DNA from: Leptodactylus fallax
Taxonomy: Eukaryota > Chordata > Amphibia > Anura > Leptodactylidae
Reading direction: 5' to 3'
DNA length: 64,000 nucleotides
Assembly (NCBI GenBank): GCA_947044405.1
Contig: CAMRHE010000360.1
Location: forward strand, 235,001-299,000
A model generated the notes under the pieces. That model was not told the DNA's origin. It made no database searches and saw nothing but the letters and a program-made list of their open reading frames with translations. Each line of letters opens with the position of its first letter. The stretch's first letter is position 1. Positions 45,417 through 57,702 of the stretch are shown here, piece by piece. The position numbers were made by a program, and so were the translations under genes.

Positions 45417-45700
45417 ACAGTTTAGTAACTCCATGTGCCTCATGTGCTATTAAGCAGTTAACCCCATCATGTACCTCACATTAACCCCTGTGTGCCTTAC
45501 ATAAAGCTTACTGATCTGTTAGACATATGGAGGTAATAATTAAGTATCTTCATTATTGAGGTCCTTTATTAGTACCCCCCTATATATGTCTCACATATCA
45601 GTAAGTCTTATGTCAGGCACACAGGGGTTAATGTGAGGGACATGATGGGGTTAATTGCTATTAATGTGAGGCTCATGGAGTTAATAATACTAAATTAATA
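45417..45700. repeat. Inverted repeat, arms about 110 bp
   Basis: CCTCACATTAACCCCTGTGT near 45473 faces its inverse near 45620. Similarity extends through CAGTTAACCCCATCATG and ACTCCATG on the outside and CTTACTGAT inside. The loop is about 65 bp. It resembles a small foldback or MITE. Confidence 0.75.
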
Positions 45701-46016
45701 ACCCCAAATACCTGACATTAATAGGAATAGTAACCCCAGCCAGCATGGACCTGTGACCCTCACTTTGCCGCAGGAGCTTTCTTCCTTCTCCTCCTCAGTG
45801 AGCCTTCGCAGGATGGTCCTTGTGCTGTGATGAGCTCCGCCTCCTGGGATTTCCTCACCGCTTATTGGTGGGCAGGAAGGGCAGCAAGAGAAGTGGGAGT
45901 GTCCGATACCTCAGCTCTAGAAGAGCACTGAAGGGGACGCTCCGTCTTCATTTAATACCTGCAGGTCCCGTGCTGGCTGCCGTGCCAGCAGAATGTGCCA
46001 GGGGTTGCCGACCCCT
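45701..46016. other. Unique spacer before the array
   Basis: No supported gene. It ends GGGGTTGCCGACCCCTGCTC, which resembles the end of an interspersed repeat. The open frame starting near 45820 is mostly the array that follows. Confidence 0.35.
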
Positions 46017-48118
46017 GCTCTATATACTGTATAGTATATACCCATGTGTAATAACCTTCTATATGCTGTATAGTATATACCTGTGTGTAATAACCCTCTA
46101 TATGCCGTATAGTATATACCTGTGTGTAATAACCCTCTATATGCCGTATACTATATACCTGTGTGTAATAACCTTCTATATGCCGTATAGTATATACCTG
46201 TGTGTAATAACCCTCTATATGCCGTATAGTATATACCTGTGTGTAATAACCCTCTATATGCTGTATAGTATATACCTGTGTGTAATAACCTTCTATATGC
46301 TGTATAGTATATACCTGTGTGTAATAACCTTCTATATGCCGTATAGTATATACCTGTGTGTAATAACCCTCTATATACTGTATAGTATATACCTGTGTGT
46401 AATAACCCTCTATATGCCGTATACTATATACCTGTGTGTAATAACCTTCTATATGCCGTATAGTATATACCTGTGTGTAATAACCCTCTATATACCGTAT
46501 AGTATATACCTGTGTGTAATAACCTTCTATATTCCGTATAGTATATACCTGTGTGTAATAACCCTCTATATGCCGTATAGTATATACCTGTGTGTAATAA
46601 CCTTCTATATGCCGTATAGTATATACCTGTGTGTAATAACCCTCTATATGCCGTATACTATATACCTGTATGTAATAACCCTCTATATGCCGTATGCTAT
46701 ATACCTGTGTGTAATAACCCTCTATATGCCGTATAATATATACCTGTGTGTAATAACCTTCTATATGCTGTATAGTATATACCTGTGTGTAATAACCCTC
46801 TATATGCCGTATAGTATATACCTGTGTGTAATAACCCTCTATATACTGTATAGTATATACCTGTGTGTAATAACCCTCTATATGCCGTATACTATATACC
46901 TGTGTGTAATAACCTTCTATATGCCGTATAGTATATACCTGTGTGTAATAACCCTCTATATGCCGTATAGTATATACCTGTGTGTAATAACCCTCTATAT
47001 GCTGTATAGTATATACCTGTGTGTAATAACCTTCTATATGCTGTATAGTATATACCTGTGTGTAATAACCTTCTATATGCCGTATAGTATATACCTGTGT
47101 GTAATAACCCTCTATATACTGTATAGTATATACCTGTGTGTAATAACCCTCTATATGCCGTATACTATATACCTGTGTGTAATAACCTTCTATATGCCGT
47201 ATAGTATATACCTGTGTGTAATAACCCTCTATATACCGTATAGTATATACCTGTGTGTAATAACCTTCTATATTCCGTATAGTATATACCTGTGTGTAAT
47301 AACCCTCTATATGCCGTATAGTATATACCTGTGTGTAATAACCTTCTATATGCCGTATAGTATATACCTGTGTGTAATAACCCTCTATATGCCGTATACT
47401 ATATACCTGTATGTAATAACCCTCTATATGCCGTATGCTATATACCTGTGTGTAATAACCCTCTATATGCCGTATAATATATACCTGTGTGTAATAACCT
47501 TCTATATGCTGTATAGTATATACCTGTGTGTAATAACCCTCTATATGCCGTATAGTATATACCTGTGTGTAATAACCCTCTATATGCCGTATAGTATATA
47601 CCTGTGTGTAATAACCCTCTATATGCCGTATAGTATATACCTGTGTGTAATAACCCTCTATATGCCGTATAATATATACCTGTGTGTAATAACCTTCTAT
47701 ATGCCGTATAGTATATACCTGTGTGTAATAACCCTCTATATGCCGTATACTATATACCTGTGTGTAATAACCCTCTATATGCCGTATAGTATATACCTGT
47801 GTGTAATAACCCTCTATATGCCGTATACTATATACCTGTGTGTAATAACCCTCTATATGCCGTATACTATATACCTGTGTGTAATAACCCTCTATATGCC
47901 GTATAGTATATACCTGTGTATAATAACTCTCTATATGCCGTATAGTATATACCTGTGTGTAATAACCCTCTATATGCCGTATAGTATATACCTGTGTGTA
48001 ATAACCTTCTATATGCCGTATAGTATATACCTGTGTGTAATAACCCTCTATATGCCGTATACTATATACCTGTGTGTAATAACCTTCTATATGCCGTATA
48101 GTATATACCTGTGTGTAA
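46017..48118. repeat. 39-bp minisatellite B, left part, about 54 copies
   Basis: The unit contains TAATAACCCTCTATATGCCG then TATAGTATATACCTGTGTG. It aligns to the unit of the 39.5-42.8 kb array at about two thirds of positions in the same register, so the two arrays share an origin. Rare variants (ATTCCGTAT at 46531 and 47272; CCGTATGCTA near 46690 and 47431) recur 741 bp apart, i.e. 19 units. Open frames on both strands are by-products. Confidence 0.96.
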
Positions 48119-49077
48119 TTTAGGTGCAACTCATCCAGCTGCTACCTACAGAAGTATTCTGACGACTCTGCAATAGTGGGTCTCATCACAGATGATGATG
48201 ACAGGGAGTACAGAGAACTGAACCGGGATTTTGTGGACTGGTGCCACCAGAACCACCTGAAGATTAACGCGGGGAAGACCAAGGAGATGGTGGTGGACTA
48301 CCGCAAAGGCAGAAGCCCTCCTAAACCAGTGGACATCCTGGGGACGGGCATCGAGATTGTGAACACCTATAAGTACCTGGGTTTGCTCCTTAATAATAAG
48401 CTGGACTGGGCAGATCATATGGAGGCCCTGTACAGGAAGGGCCACAGCAGGCTCTACCTGCTTAGGAAACTGAGAGCCTTTGGAATCCGGGGGGCACTTC
48501 TTAGGACTTTCTTCAACTCGGTAGTGGCATCAGCCATCTTCTTTGGAGTGGCCTGCTGGGGGAGCAGTATATCAACCAGGGACAGAAATAAACTTGACAA
48601 GCTGATTAGAAGGGCCAGCTCTGTCCTGGGGAGCCCCCTGGACCCAGTGCAGGTGGTGGGTGACAGAAGGATACTGTCCGTGGTGAGCTCCATGCAGAAG
48701 AAGAAGTCCCATCCCATGCATGAGACTGTGATCGCGCTGAGCAGTACTGTCAGTGACCGACTGCTCCACCCTAGGTGTGAGAAGGAGCGCTATCGAAAGT
48801 CTTTCCTCCCCACCGTGGTTAGGCTGTACAACCAACACCGACCTAAGCGGAGATCATTACACACAGAGAACTGAAATATCTCTCTGCCTGTTAAATCCCC
48901 CCCCCCCCCCTGCTACGTCCTATCTGTCTGTCTGCTATTAATGTAATGCCTCTTACCTTGGAACATTCCTGTACATGTTGTATTTGTATTTGTATCTGCT
49001 TATCTTATCTTTGCTGCTGTAACACACGGAATTTCCCCACTGTGGGACTATTAAAGGACTATTATTATTATTATTAT
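48119..49077 (+). mobile_element. CR1/L2-like LINE, 5'-truncated, inside the minisatellite
   Basis: A second copy of the LINE at 32269-33740, in the opposite orientation and shorter. It begins just before the YSDD catalytic motif and ends in an ATT repeat tail at about 49063-49077. The same 39-bp array continues on both sides, so the array existed before the insertion. Confidence 0.92.
48122..48874 (+). pseudogene. LINE reverse transcriptase fragment
   Basis: A stop-free frame of 250 codons from RCNSSSCYLQKYSDDSAIVG to RRSLHTEN. It covers the catalytic YSDD, thumb and C-terminal region of the same LINE protein as at 32479-33714, with few differences. The fingers, the first palm motifs and the endonuclease are missing because of 5' truncation. 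Confidence 0.88.
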
Positions 49078-49662
49078 AACCCTCTATATGCCGTATACTA
49101 TATACCTGTGTGTAATAACCCTCTATATGCCGTATACTATATACCTGTGTGTAATAACCCTCTATATGCCGTATAGTATATACCTGTGTGTAATAACCTT
49201 CTATATGCCGTATAGTATATACCTGTGTGTAATAACCCTCTATATGCCGTATAGTATATACCTGTGTGTAATAACCCTCTATATGCCGTATAGTATATAC
49301 CTGTGTGTAATAACCCTCTATATGCCGTATAGTATATACCTGTGTGTAATAACCCTCTATATGCCGTATACTATATACCTGTGTGTAATAACCCTCTATA
49401 TGCCGTATAGTATATACCTGTGTGTAATAACCCTCTATATGCCGTATAGTATATACCTGTGTGTAATAACCCTCTATATGCCGTATAGTATATACCTGTG
49501 TGTAATAACCCTCTATATGCCGTATACTATATACCTGTGTGTAATAACCTTCTATATGCCGTATAGTATATACCTGTGTGTAATAACCCTCTATATGCCG
49601 TATAGTATATACCTGTGTGTAATAACCTTCTATATGCCGTATACTATATACCTGTGTGTAAA
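49078..49662. repeat. 39-bp minisatellite B, right part, about 15 copies
   Basis: Continuation of the array at 46017-48118 beyond the LINE, in the same orientation and register. Confidence 0.96.
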
Positions 49663-51518
49663 GTGTATAACTTCTAGGTGCAAAATGTTAGATGACTATT
49701 GGATTTTTTTGTGAATAGTCTTAGTCTCAGGACGCCCGGGGTCACTCACATTAGTGAATGGCGACATGGCGATCTTTGGTCATGTGACAGGTGTCAGACC
49801 CTACTCTATTGTACACATATGAATGAAATTTAGTAAAAACCTATATAACACAATGAGAATCGGGAGCCCCCCACCCCCACCCTATATCATGGGCAGTGAA
49901 CCCCGAGGTCTTTCATGGTGTACAATGGAGATTTAGGTACCTGTAGAAGCCCAAAGCAACCAATCACGCCACCCCGACAGCCATGTTTTGCTTCAGTCAT
50001 GTACGTGTCCAACTGTCTCAAAATCCTCTCCAATTTCCTCCTGAGATCAGTCTCCAGGTATTTCAATGGGGGCAGACAAAGACTTTTTGCTTGATCATTT
50101 CAATGGCAGGTGAAATAATACCCCCTGACAATTCCGCTGTGTGAACCTGCCCTAAGGCCTGATACGACCGAGTGTGCAGGTCAAGTAAGTTCTGATTTTT
50201 TTTTTTTTTTAATGGATGACAGCCAATTCCTTTCCATGCTCCATTAACTTTAATAGGGGGCTACGTTCCGATTTCACGGAACAGTATAAGACATGCTCTC
50301 TAATTATCAGAACAGGACATTCGACCCCCCCCCCCCCCAGAACACGTAAGGACCTCTTCCTCTTTTATTAATCACTATATAGCAGCGGTCATGTGGTGTC
50401 AGTGTAACCTTGTGTGGTGGTTCCGTTCATTTATAATATTGGTCATTGTATAGTACATTTTGTTTGTATGACGGTAACATGTAAGGACTGTTTGTTTTTT
50501 AGGGTTGGTAGTTTGTTTAATAACTATATAGATATATACAGTATTATTGGGGTGGGGGCATATGTCTTAGGATTGTGCCCCTGATCTGTTACCACCCTAG
50601 CATTGCCCCTGGATGTGGTAGAAATCAGATCTGCAGTATATTCTTACACCTAGGTGGGATTAAGTCATTGGCCCAGGATTTCAGTATTTGGGGCCCCAGC
50701 CTGTTATGGGGGGGCTCCTGATTCTCATTGAGTAATCAAAACCTGCCCCGAAAGGTCCATTCCCATAAGGATCTGTCATGCTGTGGGTTTGGCTCTGTGA
50801 CGATGTTTGTCCATAATATGGGCCAAATTGTGCCGTAATATGCTGGGCTGAAACTGGTCCAATGAAATTGTATGTGACCCCGATGCCGCTCTTCTCATCA
50901 CACGTTCTCTCGCTGAAGTCCGACACCCGGACCCCAATCAGATGTTTCGGACCCCAGAATCCGTATACTAGGTATACAGCCAGAAGTAGCCCTGCTCCTA
51001 TCCAAGTGAATGGGAGCTGAGCTGCAGTTCCAGGCGCCACCACTACAGTGTACGGACTGGAAGCTGTATACTATAGACTGAGTTCCAGAAGCTGTATACA
51101 CTCTATGAGGCTCCGTACACTGCAGCGATAGCCATTTACCTTATATACGGCTCCCAGTGGCCGCATGAGCCGATCAGTGCGGGTTCAATTATCTTCAGGT
51201 CCTGGACAACCCAGGGAAGGGAATATTCACACGCAGCAAATCTCTTGGACAAATTTCTCCAACTATCTATTCATCTAACTAGGGTTTCAGTCGCAAAAAT
51301 TTCTACAACAGGTTTTGTGCTTGTAAATTTATCTCCAAGCACATTGGTGTAATGGCGGGCGAATCCTAGGATTATTACTGTGTATTGGGGTGTCCCAACT
51401 CGCCCTCGATTTCCGATAATTTTATTCTCAGGTAAGACAAGATACCGGAGAGGTGTTTAGAAGGGACAGAGGGTTCTGGTAGTGGTTACTCCCCTTCTCC
51501 ATTCAGAACACCTGCATT
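49663..51518. other. Spacer upstream of gene 2
   Basis: No gene seen. Simple runs of T near 50200 and C near 50330. The region around 51000 has AAGTGAATGGGAGCTGAGCT, part of a repeat common in frogs. The 5' exon of gene 2 may lie here but could not be recognised. Confidence 0.4.
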
Positions 51519-51853
51519 CATAAAGAGGACCTGTCACAAGGTGTGAAGCGCCCAATGACATCCATCCTCTGATCGGCACTGTCACCCTCAGCATTTTGGT
51601 GTTTTGTTTATACAAAGCCGTTCAGCCATTTCACAGATATAAGCCCTGCTAATACTGATGCAGATTCGGGTCTACTAGGCAAGTGGGCGGTAACACTGTG
51701 GTTCCTCTGGGGCGGGGTCTCTGTGTACTGTACATCAGACTATATCTGTGGAACAGCTGAACAGATTTGGCTAAACAAAGCACCAAAATGCTCAGGGTGA
51801 CAGCACCGATCAGATGATCTATGTCATTGGGCTTTTCAGGCATGTCCTCTTTA
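51519..51853. mobile_element. Short inverted-repeat element (MITE-like), 335 bp
   Basis: The left half starts AAAGAGGACCTGTCAC and the right half ends with the inverse of AAAGAGGACATGCCTG. The two halves pair over about 110 bp, including GCATTTTGGTG and CAATGACAT. It is non-coding. Confidence 0.8.
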
Positions 51854-51962
51854 AGCAAGGCTAGAGTGCAGGTGTATTGGGTGGGTCAGGAGGAATAGCT
51901 GATATGTATGTTTAGCCTTACTTGGATAGACTGTTCTGACTTTATACTTTTCCACTTTTTAG

Positions 51963-52076
51963 TAAACGTCCTCTGTTGTCTACTTCATGATGGTGACCAG
52001 AATGGAGGTCAGAAGCGAAGTGACAGAAGTTATATTAAATATCACCCTGGAGATCATCCACCTGCTGACCGGAGAG
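51963..52076 (+). CDS. Gene 2, first LLTGE leader exon with start codon
   Basis: The acceptor CCACTTTTTAG precedes 51963. The ATG at 51987 opens a 30-codon segment starting MMVTRMEVRSEV and ending ILNITLEIIHLLTGE before the donor GTGAGG (phase 0). The first 24 nt are 5' untranslated. This is the usual amphibian start for such proteins, so gene 2 needs no THAP exon. Homologous to 17615-17764. Confidence 0.82.
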
Positions 52077-52156
52077 GTGAGGGATTCTGGGAATTCTACC
52101 CCATGGCCACATCACTATGTATATAGTGATAAATATCAATGTCTCTCTATATACAG

Positions 52157-52321
52157 GATTACACCGTAGTGAAGAAGACGTCTGGTGAGTGCGTGACCTC
52201 CAGCAGATATCCAAATATATCAGGAGGATGGAGCCGAACCCGGAGCCCCGTCATGGAGAGCAGCAACGAGCAGAAGATCCTGGAGCTCACCAACAAGATG
52301 ATTGAGCTGCTGACTGGAGAG
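52157..52321 (+). CDS. Gene 2, second LLTGE leader exon
   Basis: 165 bp, phase 0-0, 55 codons from [17 protein letters not shown] to [15 protein letters not shown], with acceptor CTATATACAG and donor GTGAGC. Matches the common amphibian form better than its gene 1 counterpart, which is 11 codons shorter. Confidence 0.86.
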
Positions 52322-52410
52322 GTGAGCGCTGCTGGGAATGCTGGGACATTAGACAGTAACACAAGGGATGATGTGTCTGGATGATGAGGACTGTATCATT
52401 GTGTTGTCAG

Positions 52411-52534
52411 GTTCCTATAAGGTGTCAGGATGTCGCCGTCTATTTCTCCATGGAGGAGTGGGAGTATTTAGAAGGACACAAGGATCTGTACAAGGAGGTC
52501 ATGATGGACGACCACCAGACCCTCACATCACCAG
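52411..52534 (+). CDS. Gene 2, KRAB-like A-box exon
   Basis: Encodes [20 protein letters not shown] and [12 protein letters not shown], the same KRAB-like box as gene 1. 124 bp, phase 0 start and phase 1 end, donor GTAAGA. Three nucleotides differ from the gene 1 exon, and the 89-bp intron before it differs by one. Sequence similarity stops abruptly soon after the donor. Confidence 0.88.
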
Positions 52535-52689
52535 GTAAGAGGGTGTTTTTATCACTATTGAGTTCAAAATGGTCTGAAAAGGTGGCACTAAAAAACTAAG
52601 AGCCCGTTCAAGTCTCCTAAAGAGTACAGCAAAAAAGGTTGTTGGGTACCGGACAACAGAGCAAAAGTAGAGACGCCATCTTTTGACAT

Positions 52690-53285
52690 TTTTGTAATAT
52701 ACTTTATACTATTATCCTGTCTAACTTCCTTATTCTTATAAAACAGGCTGTAACATTCTCCTTTCATCTGCCTAACTGAGCTGTTACTAAGGAGAGTCTG
52801 TACACGGTTATATTGTGAATATGCAGAGCTGAAGCATTTACCAAAGGGGGGATGGTCACTGCAAATGGCTGTATCTCCGGTTTATACCACCTAGAAAAAT
52901 GGTCCTGGTATACAGAATAGTATACAGAACTACAGAGTGATCAGTAACAGAAATTCTCCTATAGATGTGCAACAACAAATACATATAGACTGATCAGTAA
53001 GATATTAACCCCGTCATATCACATCAATAAGACACTATGACTTTGTGGAAAAAACATGTCCTATTACAGGTGGCATTAAACCAGAGATACAGCCATGTGA
53101 AGTGACCACCCCCCCTTTGGTAAATACTACAGGTGTACGGACAGAGCCTCCCTGGCATTGCTAATGGGAACTTTACAGCCTGTTTTCTATTAAAAGGAAG
53201 TTAGATAGGTTAATAAAGTATATTACATGAATGTTCACCCCCGACACAATAGCAAAGAAAAAAAAAAATGGGAGTTACACTTTAA
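52690..53285. mobile_element. Inverted-repeat element (MITE-like) in gene 2 intron
   Basis: GTAATATACTTTAT and CTAACTTCCTT followed by AAAACAGGCTGTAA on the left (52697-52755) reappear inverted on the right (about 53175-53230). Inside, GTATCTCCGGTTTA near 52870 faces its near-inverse near 53085. No coding capacity. Confidence 0.72.
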
Positions 53286-54160
53286 AGAGGATGTGTCACC
53301 AGAAGATGACTTATTTCTTAAATCAAGTTTGTTCCAGGGGAATCTAGTGTGGCCATTGGCTTCAATTCACACCTGCCATTGATCTGAGAACTAGACACAA
53401 GGCCATGCACAGGATACTGACACGCTTCCGCTTACATTACAGAGTATATCAAGTGTCCCTATGTCAGTGGCTCCCCTCCTCTCCCCCAAAGTGCACCTGA
53501 CTATTACTTATCGGGGACAATATTACAGTAATAGTAGCTAATAACCCCCCCACACACACATAAGTAATGCTGTTACCTGTGGGGGGCACTGTTACTGTAA
53601 TAGTGAGCTAATAGCACCCCCATAGGTAATAATCCCCCTCCCCCACATACCATTCCATATTCTGCTGCTCTGTATAGTTATAATGTACTTATAGGGCAGT
53701 GATGGGGGGCCGGGCCTCCTCTTATACACAGCCTGTGCACATCTTATACTTTCCTCCTGGAACCTTCACCCCCTATTCTATGGTACCACTGGGAAGAAAA
53801 TAGAAGATAAGCACAGGCTGTGTGCAAGAGGAGGCCCCGTCCCTCCCCATCACTGCTCTGTAAGTACAATTGTACATCTCAGAGCATATTGGGAGGTCGC
53901 CGGGGGAACCTGCGGCCTAGTACCAGGTGATCCATGGCCCGGTAGCGGACCGTGGCCCGGTGTTTGGGGACCTGTGCTGTAAGGCATATCACTAAATTCT
54001 GTTACCTGAGTAAAGGAGAAGCTCAGGCAAGATGGCCGCCCCATAATCATGTACAGGAAATAGAATAAAAAAATCTACAATCAGAAAATATAAACAGATT
54101 AGAAAAAAAGTGAGATTTCACATCTGGTTTTAATAAATTAAAAAAGGCAATATATTTCCT
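53286..54160. other. Gene 2 intron sequence
   Basis: No exon recognised. A near-inverted pair around GAGGCCCCGTCCCTCCCCAT (53830) and GGGCCGGGCCTCCTCT (53710) suggests another small inverted-repeat remnant. Confidence 0.35.
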
Positions 54161-54164
54161 ATAA

Positions 54165-55505
54165 GGGGAGTGTTACCAGAACCAGCATATCACCCCAGCC
54201 CTGCAGATAGATAGGTTAGTGTCACCAGAACCAGCATATCACCCCAGCCCCGCAGATAGATAGGTTAGTGTCACCAGATCCCAGCATATCACCCCAGCCC
54301 TGCAGATAGATAGGTTAGTGTCACCAGAACCAGAATATCACACCAGCCCTGCAGATAGATAGGTTAGTGTCACCAGACCCAGCCTATCACCCCAGTCCTG
54401 CAGATAGATAGGTTAGTGTCACCAGAACCAGCATATCACCCCAGACCTGCAGATAGATAGGTTAGTGTCACCAGAACCAGCATATCACCCCAGACCTGCA
54501 GATAGATAGGTTAGTGTCACCAGAACCAGCATATCACCCCAGCCCTGCAGATTGATAGGTTAGTGTTACCAGACCCCAGCATATCACCCCAGCCCTGCAG
54601 ATAGATAGGTTAGTGTTACCAGACCCCAGCATATCACCCCAGCCCTGCAGATAGATAGGTTAGTGTCACCAGACCCAGCCTATCACCCCAGTCCTGCAGA
54701 TAGATAGGTTAGTGTCACCAGACCCAGCCTATCACCCCAGTCCTGCAGATAGATAGGTTAGTGTCACCAGAACCAGCATATCACCCCAGCCCCGCAGATA
54801 GATAGGTTAGTGTCACCAGATCCCAGCATATCACCCCAGCCCTGCAGATAGATAGGTTAGTGTCACCAGAACCAGAATATCACACCAGCCCTGCAGATAG
54901 ATAGGTTAGTGTCACCAGAACCAGCATATCACCCCAGCCCTGCAGATAGATAGGTTAGTGTCACCAGAACCAGCATATCACGCCAGCCCTGCATATAGAT
55001 AGGTTAGTGTCACCAGAGAACCAGCATATCACGCCAGCCCTGCATATAGATAGCTTAGTGTCACCAGACCCAGCATATCACCCCAGCCCTGCAGATTGAT
55101 AGGTTAGTGTTACCAGACCCCAGCATATCACCACAGCCCTGCAGATAGATAGGTTAGTGTTACCAGACCCCAGCATATCACCACAGCCCTGCAGATAGAT
55201 AGGTTAGTGTCACCAGAACCAGCATATCACCCCAGCCCTGCAGATAGATAGGTTAGTGTTACCAGACCCCAGCATATCACCACAGCCCTGCAGATAGATA
55301 GGTTAGTATCACCAGAACCAGCATATCACCTCAGCCCTGCAGATAGATAGGTTAGTGTCTGCAGAACCAGCATATCACCCCAGCCCTGCAGATAGATAGG
55401 TTAGTGTCACCAGAACCAGCATATCACCTCAGCCCTGCAGATAGATAGGTTAGTGTCTCCAGAACCAGCATATCACCCCAGCCCTGCAGATAGATAGGTT
55501 AGGGT
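54165..55505. repeat. 49-bp minisatellite in gene 2 intron, about 27 copies
   Basis: Same unit as 15110-16790 but more varied among copies. The array is bounded by AAGGGGAGTGTTACCAG on the left and, inverted, TTAAAGGGAGCCTGCCA on the right near 55545. This suggests it grew inside a short inverted-repeat transposon. Confidence 0.95.
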
Positions 55506-55686
55506 ATCCTGAATCAAACTGGGTTCTGTTGGCAGGCTCCCTTTAAGAGACCACTCTATAAACTATTGAGTCTGTCTCTGTCCTGTATACTGTACATGTA
55601 ACCGTGCGCTTCTTAGTGGATCTAAGTGATCACTAACAGATTACACAGAATTGGAAGTAAAATACAATGTCATTTATATTTTACAG

Positions 55687-57626
55687 GCCGACTTCCTGAC
55701 ATGAAGATAACCAATGTCACCAAAGTTTCATGTGATGGCGGAAGGTTAAAGAACATCCGTGATTATGGACACCCCAATGGCGCACATTACTCATTGACTC
55801 ATGTTATGGAGGAACCAGACTTGTGTAATGAAGGAAACCTCCTAGACCCAGGGCTCCATGCACTCCCAGATCATGGACAACCACACGAACCTCCTCATAC
55901 TAAGGAGGAGCCGGTCTCATGTGAAAGGGGAACCCTCATAGACACACACTATCCTTCTACAAATAGGGTGGAGAGACCAATCTCATGTGATGAAGAACTC
56001 CTTCCAGACCCTGATATTTATACACCCTCTCATCCTATACATCATGATCCATCTCCTTATGTCGAGGAGGAACCAGTCTCATGTGGTGAAGATCTGACGA
56101 AACCTAATAGATATACACCCTCAGACCACTTACAGCATCCATTGCCTAATGTTAAGGAGGAACCAATCTCATGTGATGAAGAAACCCTTCAAGACTTTGA
56201 TATTTATACACCCTTAGATTGCGTACATGGTCCATCATCGCCTTATATTAAGGAGGAACCAATCTCAAGTGATGAAGATTTCACAGAACCCAAGAGATAT
56301 ACACCCTCCGACCTTTTACAATGCCCATCTCCTAATATCAAGGAGGAACCAATCTCGTGGAATGAAGAAACCCTTCAAGACTCTGATATTTATATACCCT
56401 CAGATCCTATACCACATGATCCATCATTGCCTTATATTAAGGAGGAACCAGTCTCGTGTGATGAAGATCTCACAGAACCCAGGAGATATACACCCTCAGA
56501 CCATTTACAGTATCTGTCGCCTTATATTAAGGAGGAACCAGTCTCGTGTGATGATGATCTCCCAAAACCCAAGAGTGCTACACCTTGTGATGGCCCCACC
56601 GGGCATACATCCTCCACTCATACACTAGAACATCAATATGCTTGTATGAAGAAGGAGCCTGACTGTGATAAGGAAGGAAACATTGCCCATCCTGGTACTT
56701 ATACATCCAGAGATTACCCACAATATCCATCTGCTCAAGTTAAAGAAGAACCAACCTCATATGATGGTGGAAGCAACACATGTCCCAGCAGTTATACACC
56801 CACACATCACACACAACTATTTCAAACTTCACATATTAAGGAGGAGTTGGTACCATCAGACGTAAGAAACTTCCCAGATGCCAAAAGTTCTCATACAAAA
56901 TATCAATTTACAAACATTAAAGGGGAAGCAGCTTCATTTCAGGGCAACACCAAATATCCTTTCTCTCAGCCACATCAGGACCCAAGCACTAGTCAACTGG
57001 GATACATAAAAGATAAAAAAGAGACTGATCCATATAGTACTACAGACCATACAAAGAACTTTCCACCTAAGGGTGAAACCACTGAACAACATTCATCCAA
57101 AGAAAGCTCCTCCTCACCCATGAAGGTCATTGTCCTGGCTCACTTAGTTGACGTAGATCACGCTAAACCAGATAACGCAACCACCAAACCCCAGAGCCAG
57201 GACTGTTTCGCGAGTACATCAAGTCGTGTTAGATATGATCTTAAGGACACACGGTTGTTCAGAAGTCGCGCTAGTTCACAGAAGACACATGAAACTGGGG
57301 CGACCTTTGGTGACATTTCCAATCTTACAAAATACTTAAGGACTCACTCGAGAAAGAAAACGCCCCAATGTCCAGAATGTGGACAATATTTTCTTAGGAA
57401 GGTTCATCTTGATGCCCACCTAAGTTTGCACGCGAAACAGAAGACTCTTCAATGTTCAGACTGCAACAAATATTTTTCGGACAATGTTCAGCTATTGGAT
57501 CGGAAGAAACCCCCCGGAGAAACAAAGTATCAGTGTCCGGACTGTAGGAATCGTTCTACTAAAGAGGCAAATCCTCCGACAAATGAAAAAAAATCACAAA
57601 GTAGAAAAACCATTCCAGTGTCCTGA
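55687..57626 (+). pseudogene. Gene 2, last exon: SUMO-consensus repeats, zinc fingers decayed
   Basis: The acceptor ATTTTACAG and phase 1 start fit the KRAB exon, giving GRLPDMKITNV and a stop-free frame to TGA at 57624. It carries many copies of the acidic module (YIKEEPVSCDED, NIKEEPISWNEE); nine match the SUMO consensus. FGDISNLTKYLRTHSRKKTP then leads into one intact C2H2 finger (57369-57432). The second lacks its first His (LLDRKKPP), the third has lost its later ligands, and the frame shifts near the A run at 57583. Gene 1 has eight fingers at this place. The gene is either a pseudogene or makes a KRAB-like protein with almost no DNA-binding domain. Confidence 0.82.
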
Positions 57627-57702
57627 ATGTGGCAAATGTTTCAGCATCTACTACGAACTCTTCGTCCATAAAAAGTCTCACATGGAAGACTCCGAGTACT
57701 GA
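57611..57702 (+). pseudogene. Gene 2, out-of-frame zinc finger remnant
   Basis: In another frame the sequence reads a complete C2H2 finger beginning FQCPECGKCFSIYYEL and ending HKKSH, nearly the same as finger 4 of gene 1. It ends MEDSEY at a TGA at 57700. The remaining four fingers of gene 1 have no counterpart downstream. Confidence 0.85.

Noticed and set aside
45820..48129. Long frames on both strands (767 and 725 codons) resembling membrane repeats
   Set aside because: By-products of the 39-bp minisatellite; the hydrophobic look comes from TA-rich sequence.
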